NCBI GenBank assembly: GCA_910575755.1 | Contig: CAJTFO010000005.1 | Span: forward strand, 62,001-126,000 | Direction: 5' to 3' | Origin: Desulfovibrionaceae bacterium | GTDB taxonomy: Bacteria > Desulfobacterota > Desulfovibrionia > Desulfovibrionales > Desulfovibrionaceae | Length of the DNA stretch: 64,000 nucleotides | Shown here: positions 44,524-53,408 of the stretch, piece by piece | Position numbering within the stretch: position 1 is the first letter of the stretch | Layout of the letters: each line of letters starts with the position of its first letter | Notes under the pieces: generated by a model | What the model saw: the letters and a program-made list of their open reading frames with translations, nothing else | The model's database searches: none | Told to the model about the DNA's origin: nothing | Position numbers and translations under genes: made by a program

Positions 44524-45504
44524 ATGCCCGTACAATCCGACGCGCCGGAGCGCCATGCCCGTCCGGCCTCTTTTTCGGCAATGCTGGCCGTTCTGGCCAT
44601 GCTGGCCGGATTCTTTTTGTCCCTCTCCTCCCTGCCGGTTCAGGCCGCCGCGCCCACCCGTTTGCATGTGCTGGCGACCACATTTCCCGTCTATCTGTTC
44701 ACCCGCAACCTGACCCAGGGCCATCCCCATGTGCGAGTGGATCTGCTGGTCCCTGCCCAGAGCGGCTGCCCTCACGACTTTGCGCCCAGCCCCCACGATC
44801 TGCAAAAACTGGTTCAGGCTCAGGTACTGGTGATGAATGGTCTGGGGCTGGAAAACTTCCTGACCGCCGCTCTGAAAAAAAGCAACGCCAATATCACGAT
44901 TATTGACAGCAGCGCGGGCATTCCCCCCCTGCCCCTGCCGCGGGGCATGCGGCCTGCCTCGCATGCCGGACACAAGCACGAGGCCGTCAATCCGCATCTC
45001 TTTGCCGGTCCCCGGCAGGCCGCGGCCATGGTCTGCAACATAGCCAGCGGGCTGGCGCGCGTTGACCCGGAAGGAGCCGCCGCCTACCATGCCGCAGCCG
45101 AGACCTACAGTGCGCGCCTGCTTGCCGTGGGCCGCCGCCTTGCCTCCGTGGGAGCCGGCGCACGCCGCAAGGGCATTGTCCTGCAACATGACGCTCTGGC
45201 CTATCTGGCGCATGACGCGGGTCTGGATGTTGTGGATGTGATTCAGGAAAGTGAAGACATTCAGCCTTCGGCAGCGCGGCTCATGGAGCTGGTTCGGCGT
45301 GTCCGCGCGGAACAGCCCGTGCTCATTGTCAGCGAACCGCAGTATTCGGACAAACCCGCCCTGGCCCTCGCGCGAGAAACTGGCGTGCCCACGGCGAGGC
45401 TTGATCCTGTAACCTCTGGTCCGGCTGACGCTCCGCTGAGCTATTATGAATCGGTCATGTCCGCCAATTGCCAAATCCTTGAGCGTTATTTTGACCAGCA
45501 CTGA
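44524..45504 (+). CDS. znuA: Metal ABC transporter substrate-binding protein (ZnuA-like)
   Basis: The 326-residue periplasmic protein begins with a signal sequence (hydrophobic core about 22-40, cleavage near QAAAP). It belongs to the cluster 9 binding proteins for Zn2+ or Mn2+. Metal ligands appear as the His in GCPHDF/SPHD, AVNPHLFAGP, IVSEPQYSD and LDPVTSG. A short His-containing stretch (HAGHKHEAVNPH, residues about 147-158) replaces the longer His-rich loop of zinc-binding ZnuA proteins, which favours zinc. It is the first gene of znuA-znuC-znuB. Confidence 0.91.
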   Translation: MPVQSDAPERHARPASFSAMLAVLAMLAGFFLSLSSLPVQAAAPTRLHVLATTFPVYLFTRNLTQGHPHVRVDLLVPAQSGCPHDFAPSPHDLQKLVQAQVLVMNGLGLENFLTAALKKSNANITIIDSSAGIPPLPLPRGMRPASHAGHKHEAVNPHLFAGPRQAAAMVCNIASGLARVDPEGAAAYHAAAETYSARLLAVGRRLASVGAGARRKGIVLQHDALAYLAHDAGLDVVDVIQESEDIQPSAARLMELVRRVRAEQPVLIVSEPQYSDKPALALARETGVPTARLDPVTSGPADAPLSYYESVMSANCQILERYFDQH

Positions 45505-46429
45505 ACACGCCGCCCCGGCCATTGTTTTTGAGGGCCTGAGTGTACGCCGGGGCCATACCGCAATCCTTGCTGACGTGTGCGCCACAGTGCCGCGCGGCGG
45601 CAGCACGGTACTGGTGGGGCCCAATGGAGCGGGCAAAACCACCCTGCTGCTCTGTCTTATCGGTGAAATCCCGTATACCGGGCGCATTTTTGCCCAAGGC
45701 CGCGACGGCTCTGCCTGGCCGCGTCTGGGCTATGTCCCCCAGCAATTGCAGATAGACAGCGGCTTGCCGTTGCTGGTCAGCGAATTTCTGTCGCTGGAAC
45801 ACCAGCGCCGTCCGCTCTGGCTGGGTCTGAAAGCAGGCGCCCGCGCCCGTGCGCGCCGGCTGCTGGACCTGGTGCGCATCGGGCATCTGCAAAACCGCCG
45901 CATGGGCGATCTTTCCGGCGGCGAGCTGCGGCGGGTATTGCTGGCGGCGGCGCTGGGGCACGAACCAGAGCTGCTGGTGCTGGACGAAGCGGAGGCAGGC
46001 GTTGACTTTCAGGGCGAGCGCCTGTTCTGGGAAGTGCTGGACGCGGCCCGACGCCACTACGGTTTTACCCAGCTCATGGTCAGCCACAATCTGCCTCTGG
46101 CGGCGCACTATGCCACGCATGTAATCTGCCTGAACAAATCCGTGCGCGCCGCGGGATCGCCGAGGGACACCCTGACCGCCGCCAACCTGCTGGATATTTT
46201 CGGCGTGCCCATCCATCTTTATCCTGACCAGTGCGGGGGCGCGGATCCGGCCTGCCCCCAGTGCGGGGCATGGTACGGCCCGGAGCATCTGCCAGCGGAT
46301 CAGCCGGCCTCCCCGATTCCCGCTCGACAGCGGGACGGCCTCACGCCCCCGCGCTGCCGGGAGTGCTCGTTGCACATGCCCGAAGCCGCTCCGCCGGAGA
46401 ACATTGCCCGGGAAAAAAAGCATGCCTGA
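45446..46429 (+). CDS. znuC: Metal ABC transporter ATP-binding protein with cysteine-rich tail
   Basis: The 327-residue ABC ATPase has Walker A GPNGAGKT (58-65), LSGGE signature (156-160), Walker B LLVLDEAEAG (176-185) and the H-loop VSHN (213). After the domain there is an unusual C-terminal tail with Cys263-x6-Cys270-x2-Cys273 and Cys304-x2-Cys307, a possible metal site. The ATG at 45446 overlaps znuA by 59 bases. A TTG at 45491 is an alternative start, so the N-terminus is uncertain. It ends eight bases into znuB. Confidence 0.9.
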   Translation: MNRSCPPIAKSLSVILTSTEHAAPAIVFEGLSVRRGHTAILADVCATVPRGGSTVLVGPNGAGKTTLLLCLIGEIPYTGRIFAQGRDGSAWPRLGYVPQQLQIDSGLPLLVSEFLSLEHQRRPLWLGLKAGARARARRLLDLVRIGHLQNRRMGDLSGGELRRVLLAAALGHEPELLVLDEAEAGVDFQGERLFWEVLDAARRHYGFTQLMVSHNLPLAAHYATHVICLNKSVRAAGSPRDTLTAANLLDIFGVPIHLYPDQCGGADPACPQCGAWYGPEHLPADQPASPIPARQRDGLTPPRCRECSLHMPEAAPPENIAREKKHA

Positions 46430-47285
46430 TCTCTCCCCGCTCTACGCGCTTCTCGGCCTGCTGCCTCTGGACTGCCTCCAGCCGCGTTTCATGCAGCAGG
46501 CTCTGCTGGCCCTGCTCTTGCTCACGCCCATGGCCGCCGTGCTGGGCGTGCAGGTCATCAACTTCCGCATGGCCTTCTTTTCCGACGCCATCGGGCACTC
46601 GGCCTTTGCGGGGGTGGCCCTGGGCCTGATGCTGTCCGTGGATCCTCGTCTTTCCATGCCGCTTTTTGGCGTTCTGGTGGGCCTGGCGGTCATGACCGTG
46701 CGCCGCAAAAGCAATCTTTCGGCGGATACAGCCATCGGCATCGTTTTTTCGGCGGTAGTGGCCTTCGGCCTGGCTGTGGTCAGCCGCGCCAGCGGCGTGG
46801 CCAGGGACATGCAGCAATTCCTTTATGGCGACATTCTGACCATCAGTGAAGGCGAAATCGTCTTCCTGGGCCTGCTTTTTCTGCTCACACTGATCTTTCA
46901 GGCCGTGGGCTACAACCGGCTGCTGTCTATCGCCCTCAATCCTGTCATGGCCCGCGTGCATGGGGTGCGCGTGGCCCTCTGGCAATATCTCTTTGCGATC
47001 CTGCTGGCCCTGGTGGTCATGTTTTCGGTCTGGGCTGTGGGCGTGCTGCTGGTCACGGCCATGCTCATCGTACCGGCGGCGACCGCGCGCAATCTGGCCC
47101 GCACAGCCGGCGGCATGTTCTGGTGGGCGCTGCTGGCGGGCGTCAGTTCCGGCTTCGCCGGGCTTGCGCTTTCCGCTCAGGACTGGCTTGCCACGGCCAG
47201 CGGGGCCACCGTCATTCTGGTGTCCTGCTGCTGGTTCGCGGCAAGCTGCGTGTGGACCGCCCTGCGCGGTCGCCGCCGTGCCTGA
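46422..47285 (+). CDS. znuB: Metal ABC transporter permease (ZnuB-like)
   Basis: The 287-residue membrane protein has about eight hydrophobic helices and belongs to the ABC-3 permease family. FFSDAIGHSAFAGVALG and VSRASGVARDMQQFLYGDILTISEGE are characteristic segments, and AVGVLLVTAMLIVPAATARNLA is the family signature. ATG 46422 overlaps the znuC stop; a TTG 18 bases upstream is less likely. With znuA and znuC it forms a complete importer. Confidence 0.93.
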   Translation: MPDLSPLYALLGLLPLDCLQPRFMQQALLALLLLTPMAAVLGVQVINFRMAFFSDAIGHSAFAGVALGLMLSVDPRLSMPLFGVLVGLAVMTVRRKSNLSADTAIGIVFSAVVAFGLAVVSRASGVARDMQQFLYGDILTISEGEIVFLGLLFLLTLIFQAVGYNRLLSIALNPVMARVHGVRVALWQYLFAILLALVVMFSVWAVGVLLVTAMLIVPAATARNLARTAGGMFWWALLAGVSSGFAGLALSAQDWLATASGATVILVSCCWFAASCVWTALRGRRRA

Positions 47286-47298
47286 ACGCCGCAACGCC

Positions 47299-48297
47299 AT
47301 GCCGCCCTGGCCTGTGATCCGGATCAGCACCGCCCAGGGGCCGCGCCAGGCCGTGGCTCCACTGGTTGTTTCGGCCAGTCGGGCCACAGACATCCCGGCT
47401 TTTCACGTCCGCTGGCTTCTGGAAAGACTGCGCGCCGGGCATTGTCTCTGGCGCAACCCCTTCAATGCGAGGCAGGAGCAATATATCTCCTTCGCGCGCT
47501 GCAAGTGCCTGATCTTCTGGAGCAAAAATCCTCTGCCGCTGCTGCCGCACCTGCCGGAAATCGACGACCTTGGTTTCAGCTATTACTTTCAGTTCACGCT
47601 GAATGATTATGAAGCGGAAAGACTGGAGCCTGGCCTGCCGCCGCTGGAACAACGTCTGGAAACCTTCTGCCGTCTCTCGGAGCAGCTGGGACGTGAACGG
47701 GTAATCTGGCGCTGGGACCCGCTGCTTCTGGCCGCATCTCTGCCGACGGAAGCCCTGCTGGAACGACTGGACAGCCTGGGCCGCCGCCTCAGTCTGGTTA
47801 CAGACAAGCTGGTCATCAGTTTTCTGGATATATACGAGAAAATCAGGGGCCGTCTGGCTGCGCATACAGCCGCGCCGCGCGCGCCTCTGGAAGCGGAAAC
47901 AGCAATGCTGGCTCAAGGACTGGCCCGCTGTAACGCCGGCTGGCCGCACCCCTTGCGACTGGCCGCCTGCGCCGAGCCCGCGGACCTTTCGGTCTGGGGC
48001 ATTGCGCGCAATGCCTGCGCCGACCCGCTTTTGATCAGCCGCCTCTGCCCGGAAGACGCCGACATTCAGCGCCTCTGCGGCCTGGACCCGGCACAGACGC
48101 GGCTCTTGCCCGGGGCCCCGCTCAAGGCCGCCAAAGACCCCAGCCGTCGCAAACACTGCCAATGCCTGCCCGCCAAGGACATTGGCGCATACAGCACCTG
48201 CCCCCACGCCTGCGTCTATTGTTATGCCAACCAATCCCAAAGCGTGGTCCAGGCCCGCTTGCGATCACGAAAGCCGGGTGCGGAAAGCCTGATCTGA
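47299..48297 (+). CDS. DUF1848 family protein with C-terminal CX3CX2C motif
   Basis: The 332-residue protein matches DUF1848: the N-terminal VVSASRATDIPAFH, CKCLIFWSKNPLPLLPHL, FQFTLNDYE and WRWDPLL segments are its conserved blocks. The C-terminus has HCQC and then CPHACVYCYAN, a Cys-x3-Cys-x2-Cys group like that of radical SAM enzymes. It might bind an iron-sulfur cluster. The function is unknown. ATG 47299 or GTG 47278, which overlaps the znuB stop, could be the start. Confidence 0.83.
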   Translation: MPPWPVIRISTAQGPRQAVAPLVVSASRATDIPAFHVRWLLERLRAGHCLWRNPFNARQEQYISFARCKCLIFWSKNPLPLLPHLPEIDDLGFSYYFQFTLNDYEAERLEPGLPPLEQRLETFCRLSEQLGRERVIWRWDPLLLAASLPTEALLERLDSLGRRLSLVTDKLVISFLDIYEKIRGRLAAHTAAPRAPLEAETAMLAQGLARCNAGWPHPLRLAACAEPADLSVWGIARNACADPLLISRLCPEDADIQRLCGLDPAQTRLLPGAPLKAAKDPSRRKHCQCLPAKDIGAYSTCPHACVYCYANQSQSVVQARLRSRKPGAESLI

Positions 48298-48370
48298 CAG
48301 GGCCGTGCCGCTCTGTTATTTTCTGGATGGCAATTGCTTTTTTTCAGTACTCTTCAAGAAGAGATGCGCG

Positions 48371-49072
48371 TTACTTTTCCGACGCGGGCATATCCTGAAC
48401 GCTCACAATCTTCACGCCAAACTCGGCCACGCCTTGGGGCGGCGCGTAAAACAGCACCATGAAGGGAACCTCGCCGCCGTGCTGCACATTGGTATTATTG
48501 GAAAGGATTTCCACCTTGTTGTTCAGAAATGACTCCATTTCCTTCTCGCTGAGCACCTGTAACTGAAAAAGCGAAAGCTGAGTGCCCGCCAGTTGCGTCT
48601 TGGTGGCCAGCGGCTTTTTGTCCTTGCCGTAAATGGCGGCCTCAACGGCGATCAATTCCTTGGGCTGAGGAAATTCATTGACCACCCGCCCCTCAATCAC
48701 AAACACTTTGCCTACTTTTTCATTGTCCACATAGTACTGGCGTACATTGCGCATGGTCAGCAGTTCGATCTTTTTGGCCAAATCCTGCTCAATGGGCGGC
48801 GCCTTGAGCTGCCGCGCGTCAAAATACCAGTATGCGCCGCCGCCCAGGCACGCCAGAACAAGCGCCACGGCCAGCCAAAGCTTGCCGCGGCCGCCGGAAC
48901 TGCGCGCCCGCATGGCAGCAGGCTGTTCTTTCTTGACGGACGCTGCTTTTTCAGGCTCCTGCGCAAAGGAAAACACTGTCTTGCAGACCGAACAGCGCAT
49001 TTTGGCGCCCGGTTTGGCCAAGGCCTCAGGCAGATTGAAGCGGCTTGAACACTGCGGACATTTTACTTGCAT
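48371..49072 (-). CDS. Zinc-ribbon, single-pass membrane protein (DUF3426-like)
   Basis: The 233-residue protein opens with an MJ0042-type zinc ribbon, MQVKCPQCSSRFNLPE...MRCSVCKTVF. A transmembrane helix follows near residues 66-86 (LWLAVALVLACLGGGAYWYF), then a DUF3426-like C-terminal domain with VIEGRVVNEFPQP. The zinc ribbon should be cytoplasmic and the C-terminal domain outside the membrane. The role is unknown. ATG 49072 gives the ribbon at the very N-terminus. It precedes convergent DUF1848. Confidence 0.83.
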   Translation of the reverse strand: MQVKCPQCSSRFNLPEALAKPGAKMRCSVCKTVFSFAQEPEKAASVKKEQPAAMRARSSGGRGKLWLAVALVLACLGGGAYWYFDARQLKAPPIEQDLAKKIELLTMRNVRQYYVDNEKVGKVFVIEGRVVNEFPQPKELIAVEAAIYGKDKKPLATKTQLAGTQLSLFQLQVLSEKEMESFLNNKVEILSNNTNVQHGGEVPFMVLFYAPPQGVAEFGVKIVSVQDMPASEK

Positions 49073-49117
49073 GCCAATACTCCACAAAATACTCCGGCCG
49101 CAGGAGCCGGAACAAAC

Positions 49118-49660
49118 CTATTCAGGGATAATCTCACAGATGCCGGGAAGCGTGCGGTAACGTTCGGCGTAATCCAGGCCATAACCGACAATAAAACCCT
49201 TGTTCAGTCTGAAGCCGGCAAAATCCACTGTAACGTCGGCCTGACGGCGCTCGTGCTTGTCCACCAGAGCGGCAAGGCGCAGACTGCGCGCCTGGCGGGC
49301 CGCGAAGCGATCCAGCAGAAAGCGCATACTGTAGCCACTGTCCACCACATCTTCCACAATCAGCACATGCTTGCCGCGGATGTCGACTTCCACATCCTTG
49401 TTGAGGATCACATGTCTGGAACTGGAGGAAGACATGCCGTAACTGGACAGACGGATAAAATCCAGCTCCATATTCTGATTATGCAAAGAACGCGCCAAAT
49501 CACTGAAAAAGATGAAGGCCCCCTTGAGCACGCATACCGCCACCAGGGGTTCCTGACCATACAGGCTGTCGATTTCCGCGGCCAGCTCACGCACGCGCAT
49601 GGCAATCTGTTCCGGGCTGAACACGGTTTTGAGTTCTTTGACCCGCATATCCTCAGCCAT
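49118..49660 (-). CDS. hpt: Hypoxanthine phosphoribosyltransferase
   Basis: The 180-residue enzyme salvages hypoxanthine (and usually guanine) to IMP/GMP with PRPP. VCVLKGAFIFFSDLA, the flexible-loop SSYG, and the PRPP motif VLIVEDVVDSGYSM are present, as is the purine-binding VGYGLDYAERYR. GGAGGAAGC precedes the ATG. PRPP synthetase (prs) is encoded later in the window. It lies just downstream of the frameshifted acetyltransferase and may share its transcript. Confidence 0.95.
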   Translation of the reverse strand: MAEDMRVKELKTVFSPEQIAMRVRELAAEIDSLYGQEPLVAVCVLKGAFIFFSDLARSLHNQNMELDFIRLSSYGMSSSSSRHVILNKDVEVDIRGKHVLIVEDVVDSGYSMRFLLDRFAARQARSLRLAALVDKHERRQADVTVDFAGFRLNKGFIVGYGLDYAERYRTLPGICEIIPE

Positions 49661-49669
49661 GCTTCCTCC

Positions 49670-50165
49670 TCACTTCCCGGTCGCTGTTTCCAGTGTGCCG
49701 GGCACATCCAGAAAAACCGCCGTTTCGTCACAATCCGGGTATTTGGCGCAATGCGCGCAGTCAACCCAGATTTTTTGCGGCAAGACGCTTTTATCCACCA
49801 CTCTGAAGCCTAAACGGGCAAAAAATACTTCCTGATAGGTCAAAGCGAAAATCTTTTTCAGATGCAGTTCGCGGCATTCTTCAAGGCAGGCCGCCACCAT
49901 CCGCCGCCCCAGCCCCTGGCGGCGCAGATCGTCGCGCACCACCAGCGAGCAGATTTCCCCCAGATCCTCCCAGACCGGAGCCAGGGCGCAGCAGGCCGAG
50001 ATTTCGCCTTCCGGCGTCTCCGCCACGGAAAAATTGCGGACATGCCCGTACAGATAAATCAACGCGCGGCGGCAGCAGCTCCTTCCGGGCGCAAGCCAGC
50101 AAAAGGCCGTGCATGGCTTTCACATCGTCCAGATGCGCCTTGCGGACACGATACTTCTGTTCCAT
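49670..50165 (-). pseudogene. ArgA-like N-acetyltransferase, frameshifted
   Basis: Two frames together make one GNAT protein like the short N-acetylglutamate synthases of deltaproteobacteria. The first, from ATG 50165, reads MEQKYRVRKAHLDDVKAMHG through KELLPPR. The second resumes as LIYLYGHVRNFSVAE, then VRDDLRRQGLGRRMVAACLEEC (acetyl-CoA site), and ends with CAHCAKYPDCDE. The junction lies near 50060-50075 in a GC-repeat (CCGCCGCGCG), where one base more or less restores the frame. It is either a real mutation, programmed shift or assembly error. It overlaps the TlpA-like gene stop (TAATG). Confidence 0.82.
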
Positions 50166-50626
50166 TATTTCTGATCCAAAAGTTTGTCGATAACCATTTT
50201 AAGCATGCTTTCGTCGGCCATGCCCGGTTCGGAAAGCGCCAGCGCGCCATCCTTGGCGTAAAAAACATTATGCGGAATGCTGCTGACCCCATAGGCCCGG
50301 GCAATATCCCGCCCGGCCAGATAGACCGGATACTCCATGCCCGCTTTTTTGACAAAGGGGGCCACGGGCGCGGGGTCCTCATCCACGGCCAGACCGATGA
50401 TCAGCACTTCTTTGTCCGCATAGGCCTTGCCGGTCCTGATCAGTTCGGGAATTTCCACCCGGCAGGGCGGACACCAGGTGGCAAAGAAATTGAGTACCAC
50501 CACCTTGCCCTTGTTTTTGACCAGCAGGTCCGTCAGGCCTGCCAGATCCAACGAGGGCAATCCCCCGGCCCAGGCGGCGCAGGGCAGGAGCAGGCACAGC
50601 AGCAGGGACAGGAATAGTTTTTTCAT
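50165..50626 (-). CDS. TlpA/ResA-like thiol-disulfide oxidoreductase
   Basis: The 153-residue protein has a signal peptide (cleaved near AWAGG) and a thioredoxin fold with the active site FFATWCPPCRVEIPEL and the cis-Pro segment VSSIPHNVF. These proteins reduce disulfides in the periplasm, for example on apocytochrome c. It overlaps the acetyltransferase start as TAATG and follows metH by 54 bases. The likely partner is unknown. Confidence 0.92.
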   Translation of the reverse strand: MKKLFLSLLLCLLLPCAAWAGGLPSLDLAGLTDLLVKNKGKVVVLNFFATWCPPCRVEIPELIRTGKAYADKEVLIIGLAVDEDPAPVAPFVKKAGMEYPVYLAGRDIARAYGVSSIPHNVFYAKDGALALSEPGMADESMLKMVIDKLLDQK

Positions 50627-50680
50627 GATTTGCCTTGCGTCTATCGCTAAAGGTTGGGGCGGTCGCGCCGCCCGGCGAGA

Positions 50681-53086
50681 TCACACAAAATTTTTGGCCG
50701 CGCGCACCGCGCAGACCGCGTCGGGACAGTAGGCGTCAGCCCCGATGGCGTCGGCGAACGCCTGCGTTACGGCCGCGCCCCCCACCATGACCCTGATGGG
50801 CAGGTCACGCTCCCGGATCAGCCTGATAGTGTCCTCCATGCGCACCATGGTGGTGGTCATCAGCGCGGAGAGGCCGATAATACGCGCGTTATGCTCAAGG
50901 GCGCAAGCAACAATGGCCTCGGCGGGCACGTCCTTGCCCGCATCCACCACGTCAAAGCCGTGGTTGCCCAGCAGCAGGGCAACAATATTCTTGCCGATAT
51001 CATGAATATCGCCCTCCACCGTGGCCATGACGATGACCGGGCGTTCCTCCTGACCGCGACTGGCCTCCAGCCGGGGCTTGAGATGAGCGAAGGCCGTCTG
51101 CATGGTCTCGGCGGCGCGGATAAGCTGGGGTAGAAAATACTCCCGCCGTTCATAACGCGCGCCCACTTCGGTGATGGCCGGGATGAGCGTATCCTGCACC
51201 AGGGCAAAAGGGTCGGCTCCGGCCGCCAGTTCCGCTTCCAGCAGGGGGAGCACATTTTCCTTGTCGCCGTTCAGTACGGCCTCGCTCAGCGTTCCGGCGG
51301 CCCCGCTTCCGCCCTGCTGCCGCAGCACAGCGCCGCCCTCCTGCTTCCACCCGGCATAGGAGGCTATGAAGGATTCGGCATGCGCATCATGAGCGCCGAG
51401 CACACGCATGGCGTCCACGGCCTCGCGCAGGCGCGCGGCGGAAGGGTTGGCGATGCAGGAGGTCAGCCCCGCGCCCACGGCCATGCTCAGAAATGTGGCG
51501 TTGAGCAGCTCGCGGGCGGGCAGGCCAAAGGAGATATTGGAAAGGCCCAGTGTTGTGGGCAGCCCCTGCGAGCGGCACCAGCGGGCCATTTCCAGACAAT
51601 GGCGACCGCCCTCGGCCTTGGAGGAGACGGCCAGGGCCAGAATGTCCACCATCACCAGACGGCGGGGAATACCCAGGGCGGCGGCCCGCTCCAGCAGATG
51701 TTCCACAATGCGAATGCGCTCGGCGGCCCGCACAGGCAGTTTCGCCCCCTGCAAGGGCAGCAGGATGAAGGGCGCGCCGTAATCCCGGCAGAGCGGGCCG
51801 AGAACCTCCATGCGCTCCGCCTCGCCGCTGATGGAGTTGACCAGGAAAGAACCGGGACAGTACGGCAGGGCCCTGGCTATGGCCCCGGCGTTGGAGGAAT
51901 CCAGCGAGAGCGGCAGGGTCAGCCGCCCGATCAGGCGCTGCGCCAGATCAGGCAATAACACGCTTTCATCCACCAGCGAAGCGCCCACGTTGACGTCCAG
52001 CACGCCAGCCCCGGCCTCCACCTGCTGATCAGCCAGTTGCAGAGCCGTGTCAAAGCGGCCTTCCTGCAATTCCTGCGTCAGCGCCTTTTTGCCTGTGGGA
52101 TTGATGCGTTCGCCGATGACGACCAGAGGCTCACCCGGGCCTATGCGCACCAGTTGTGAGCGGCTGGTCAGGCAAATGCCGTCCCGATGCGGCTTTTGCG
52201 GCGGCGTGTACGCCATGTCGTGCAATATCCGGGACAAAGCCGCCAGATGTTGCGGCGTTGTGCCGCAGCAACCGCCCAGAATGCGCGCTCCCTGTTCAGC
52301 AAACGCGGCGGTTTTCCGGGCAAATTCCTCAGGCCCCAGCGGAAAAACCGTTACATTGTCGCGCAGTTCGGGCAGGCCGGCGTTGGGCTCTGCCATGACC
52401 GGGCAGGCGCAGACCGCCAGCAGTTCCCGGACCACCGGCAGCATCTGGTCCGGCCCCAGACTGCAATTGACGCCCACCACATCCACGCCCAGATTCTGCA
52501 TGGTTTCGGCGAAAATGGCCGGGCTGGAGCCGGTCAGACTGACGCCCTGCTCAAAAGTCATGGAAACCATAACCGGCAGATCGCATTCCTGACGGGCCGC
52601 CACCACTGCGGCGCGGGCCTCGGCCAGATCAAACTGCGTTTCCACAAAAATCAGGTCCGCCCCACCGGCCACCAGACCACGGATCTGGACGGAGAAAGCG
52701 GCGATGAGGTCGCGCGGCTCCACCGGCCCCAGCGGCTTGGCAAACTGACCGCTGGGGCCTACATTGCCGGCTACGAAAACAGGCCGTCCGGCGTCGTGCG
52801 CGGCTTGGCGGGCCACCTCGGCCATGCTTTTGTTGAAGGAGAAAACATCTATATTTTTCGGCAGTTTGAAGGAATTTCCGCCAAAGGTGCAGGTAGTCAG
52901 CAGGTCTGCCCCCGCATCCAGATACGCCTTGTGAATGCCCCGCAGCGCCTGCGGGCTTTCCATGCAGTATTGTTCCGGGCTCATGCCCACAGGCAGGCCC
53001 GAAGCCTGCAACATGGTGCCCATGGCTCCGTCCAGCAGCAGTGGCCGCCCAAGGTTCAACGCCTGTCTGAATGTCATATCGGCCAT
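50681..53086 (-). CDS. metH: Cobalamin-dependent methionine synthase, without activation domain
   Basis: The 801-residue protein (ATG 53086; GTG 53095 possible) contains three of MetH's four modules. The homocysteine-binding barrel has LLLDGAMGTMLQ, GVNCSLGPDQM and the zinc ligands in LGGCCGTTP. The pterin-binding domain begins at VIGERINPTGKK. The B12 domain has VEGDIHDIGKNIVALLL with the cobalt-ligand His and GLSALMTTTM. The SAM-dependent reactivation domain is missing, as in other anaerobes; a separate reactivator may exist. No B12 or SAM riboswitch was recognised upstream. Confidence 0.94.
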   Translation of the reverse strand: MADMTFRQALNLGRPLLLDGAMGTMLQASGLPVGMSPEQYCMESPQALRGIHKAYLDAGADLLTTCTFGGNSFKLPKNIDVFSFNKSMAEVARQAAHDAGRPVFVAGNVGPSGQFAKPLGPVEPRDLIAAFSVQIRGLVAGGADLIFVETQFDLAEARAAVVAARQECDLPVMVSMTFEQGVSLTGSSPAIFAETMQNLGVDVVGVNCSLGPDQMLPVVRELLAVCACPVMAEPNAGLPELRDNVTVFPLGPEEFARKTAAFAEQGARILGGCCGTTPQHLAALSRILHDMAYTPPQKPHRDGICLTSRSQLVRIGPGEPLVVIGERINPTGKKALTQELQEGRFDTALQLADQQVEAGAGVLDVNVGASLVDESVLLPDLAQRLIGRLTLPLSLDSSNAGAIARALPYCPGSFLVNSISGEAERMEVLGPLCRDYGAPFILLPLQGAKLPVRAAERIRIVEHLLERAAALGIPRRLVMVDILALAVSSKAEGGRHCLEMARWCRSQGLPTTLGLSNISFGLPARELLNATFLSMAVGAGLTSCIANPSAARLREAVDAMRVLGAHDAHAESFIASYAGWKQEGGAVLRQQGGSGAAGTLSEAVLNGDKENVLPLLEAELAAGADPFALVQDTLIPAITEVGARYERREYFLPQLIRAAETMQTAFAHLKPRLEASRGQEERPVIVMATVEGDIHDIGKNIVALLLGNHGFDVVDAGKDVPAEAIVACALEHNARIIGLSALMTTTMVRMEDTIRLIRERDLPIRVMVGGAAVTQAFADAIGADAYCPDAVCAVRAAKNFV

Positions 53087-53408
53087 TTCGTCCACTCTTT
53101 GTCGTTAGGGGCGGACGCAGAGGCGCGGAACACCCGCGCAAGGCGGGGCCCGGCGTTTTTCTGATCTCCGCCGATGCTGTTTTTCGGGCTCATGCTCTTC
53201 ATAACTTCAGCCCCTGAGCTGAAGTATGAAATGAGCCGCAGTGAAGTTGCGCAAACAAGCGCCTGGCGCTTTTCAGCGCCCCGGCCGGCAACGCCTTCCG
53301 GAAGGCGGCTGTTTTTTTAGTACTGAAAAACATTGAAAAGGACAAACCAAAACTATAGCATAAAACTGTGCCGCCTGTTCCGAGCGGCAAGGACTGAGTA
53401 TAAATAAA
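53087..53408. other. Divergent intergenic region between metH and the sigma factor gene
   Basis: This 322-base gap holds several hairpins. CTTCAGC pairs with GCTGAAG near 53203-53224, and the palindrome GCCTTCCGGAAGGC at about 53293-53306 is followed by a T-run in the plus direction. The sequence upstream of the sigma factor is AT-rich, with TTGAAA at 53333-53338 and TATAGC at 53354-53359 (only 15-base spacing). No gene or riboswitch was recognised. Confidence 0.55.

Noticed and set aside
53087-53408. Cobalamin or SAM riboswitch ahead of metH
   Set aside because: Conserved B12-box or SAM-core sequences are not present; only simple hairpins are.
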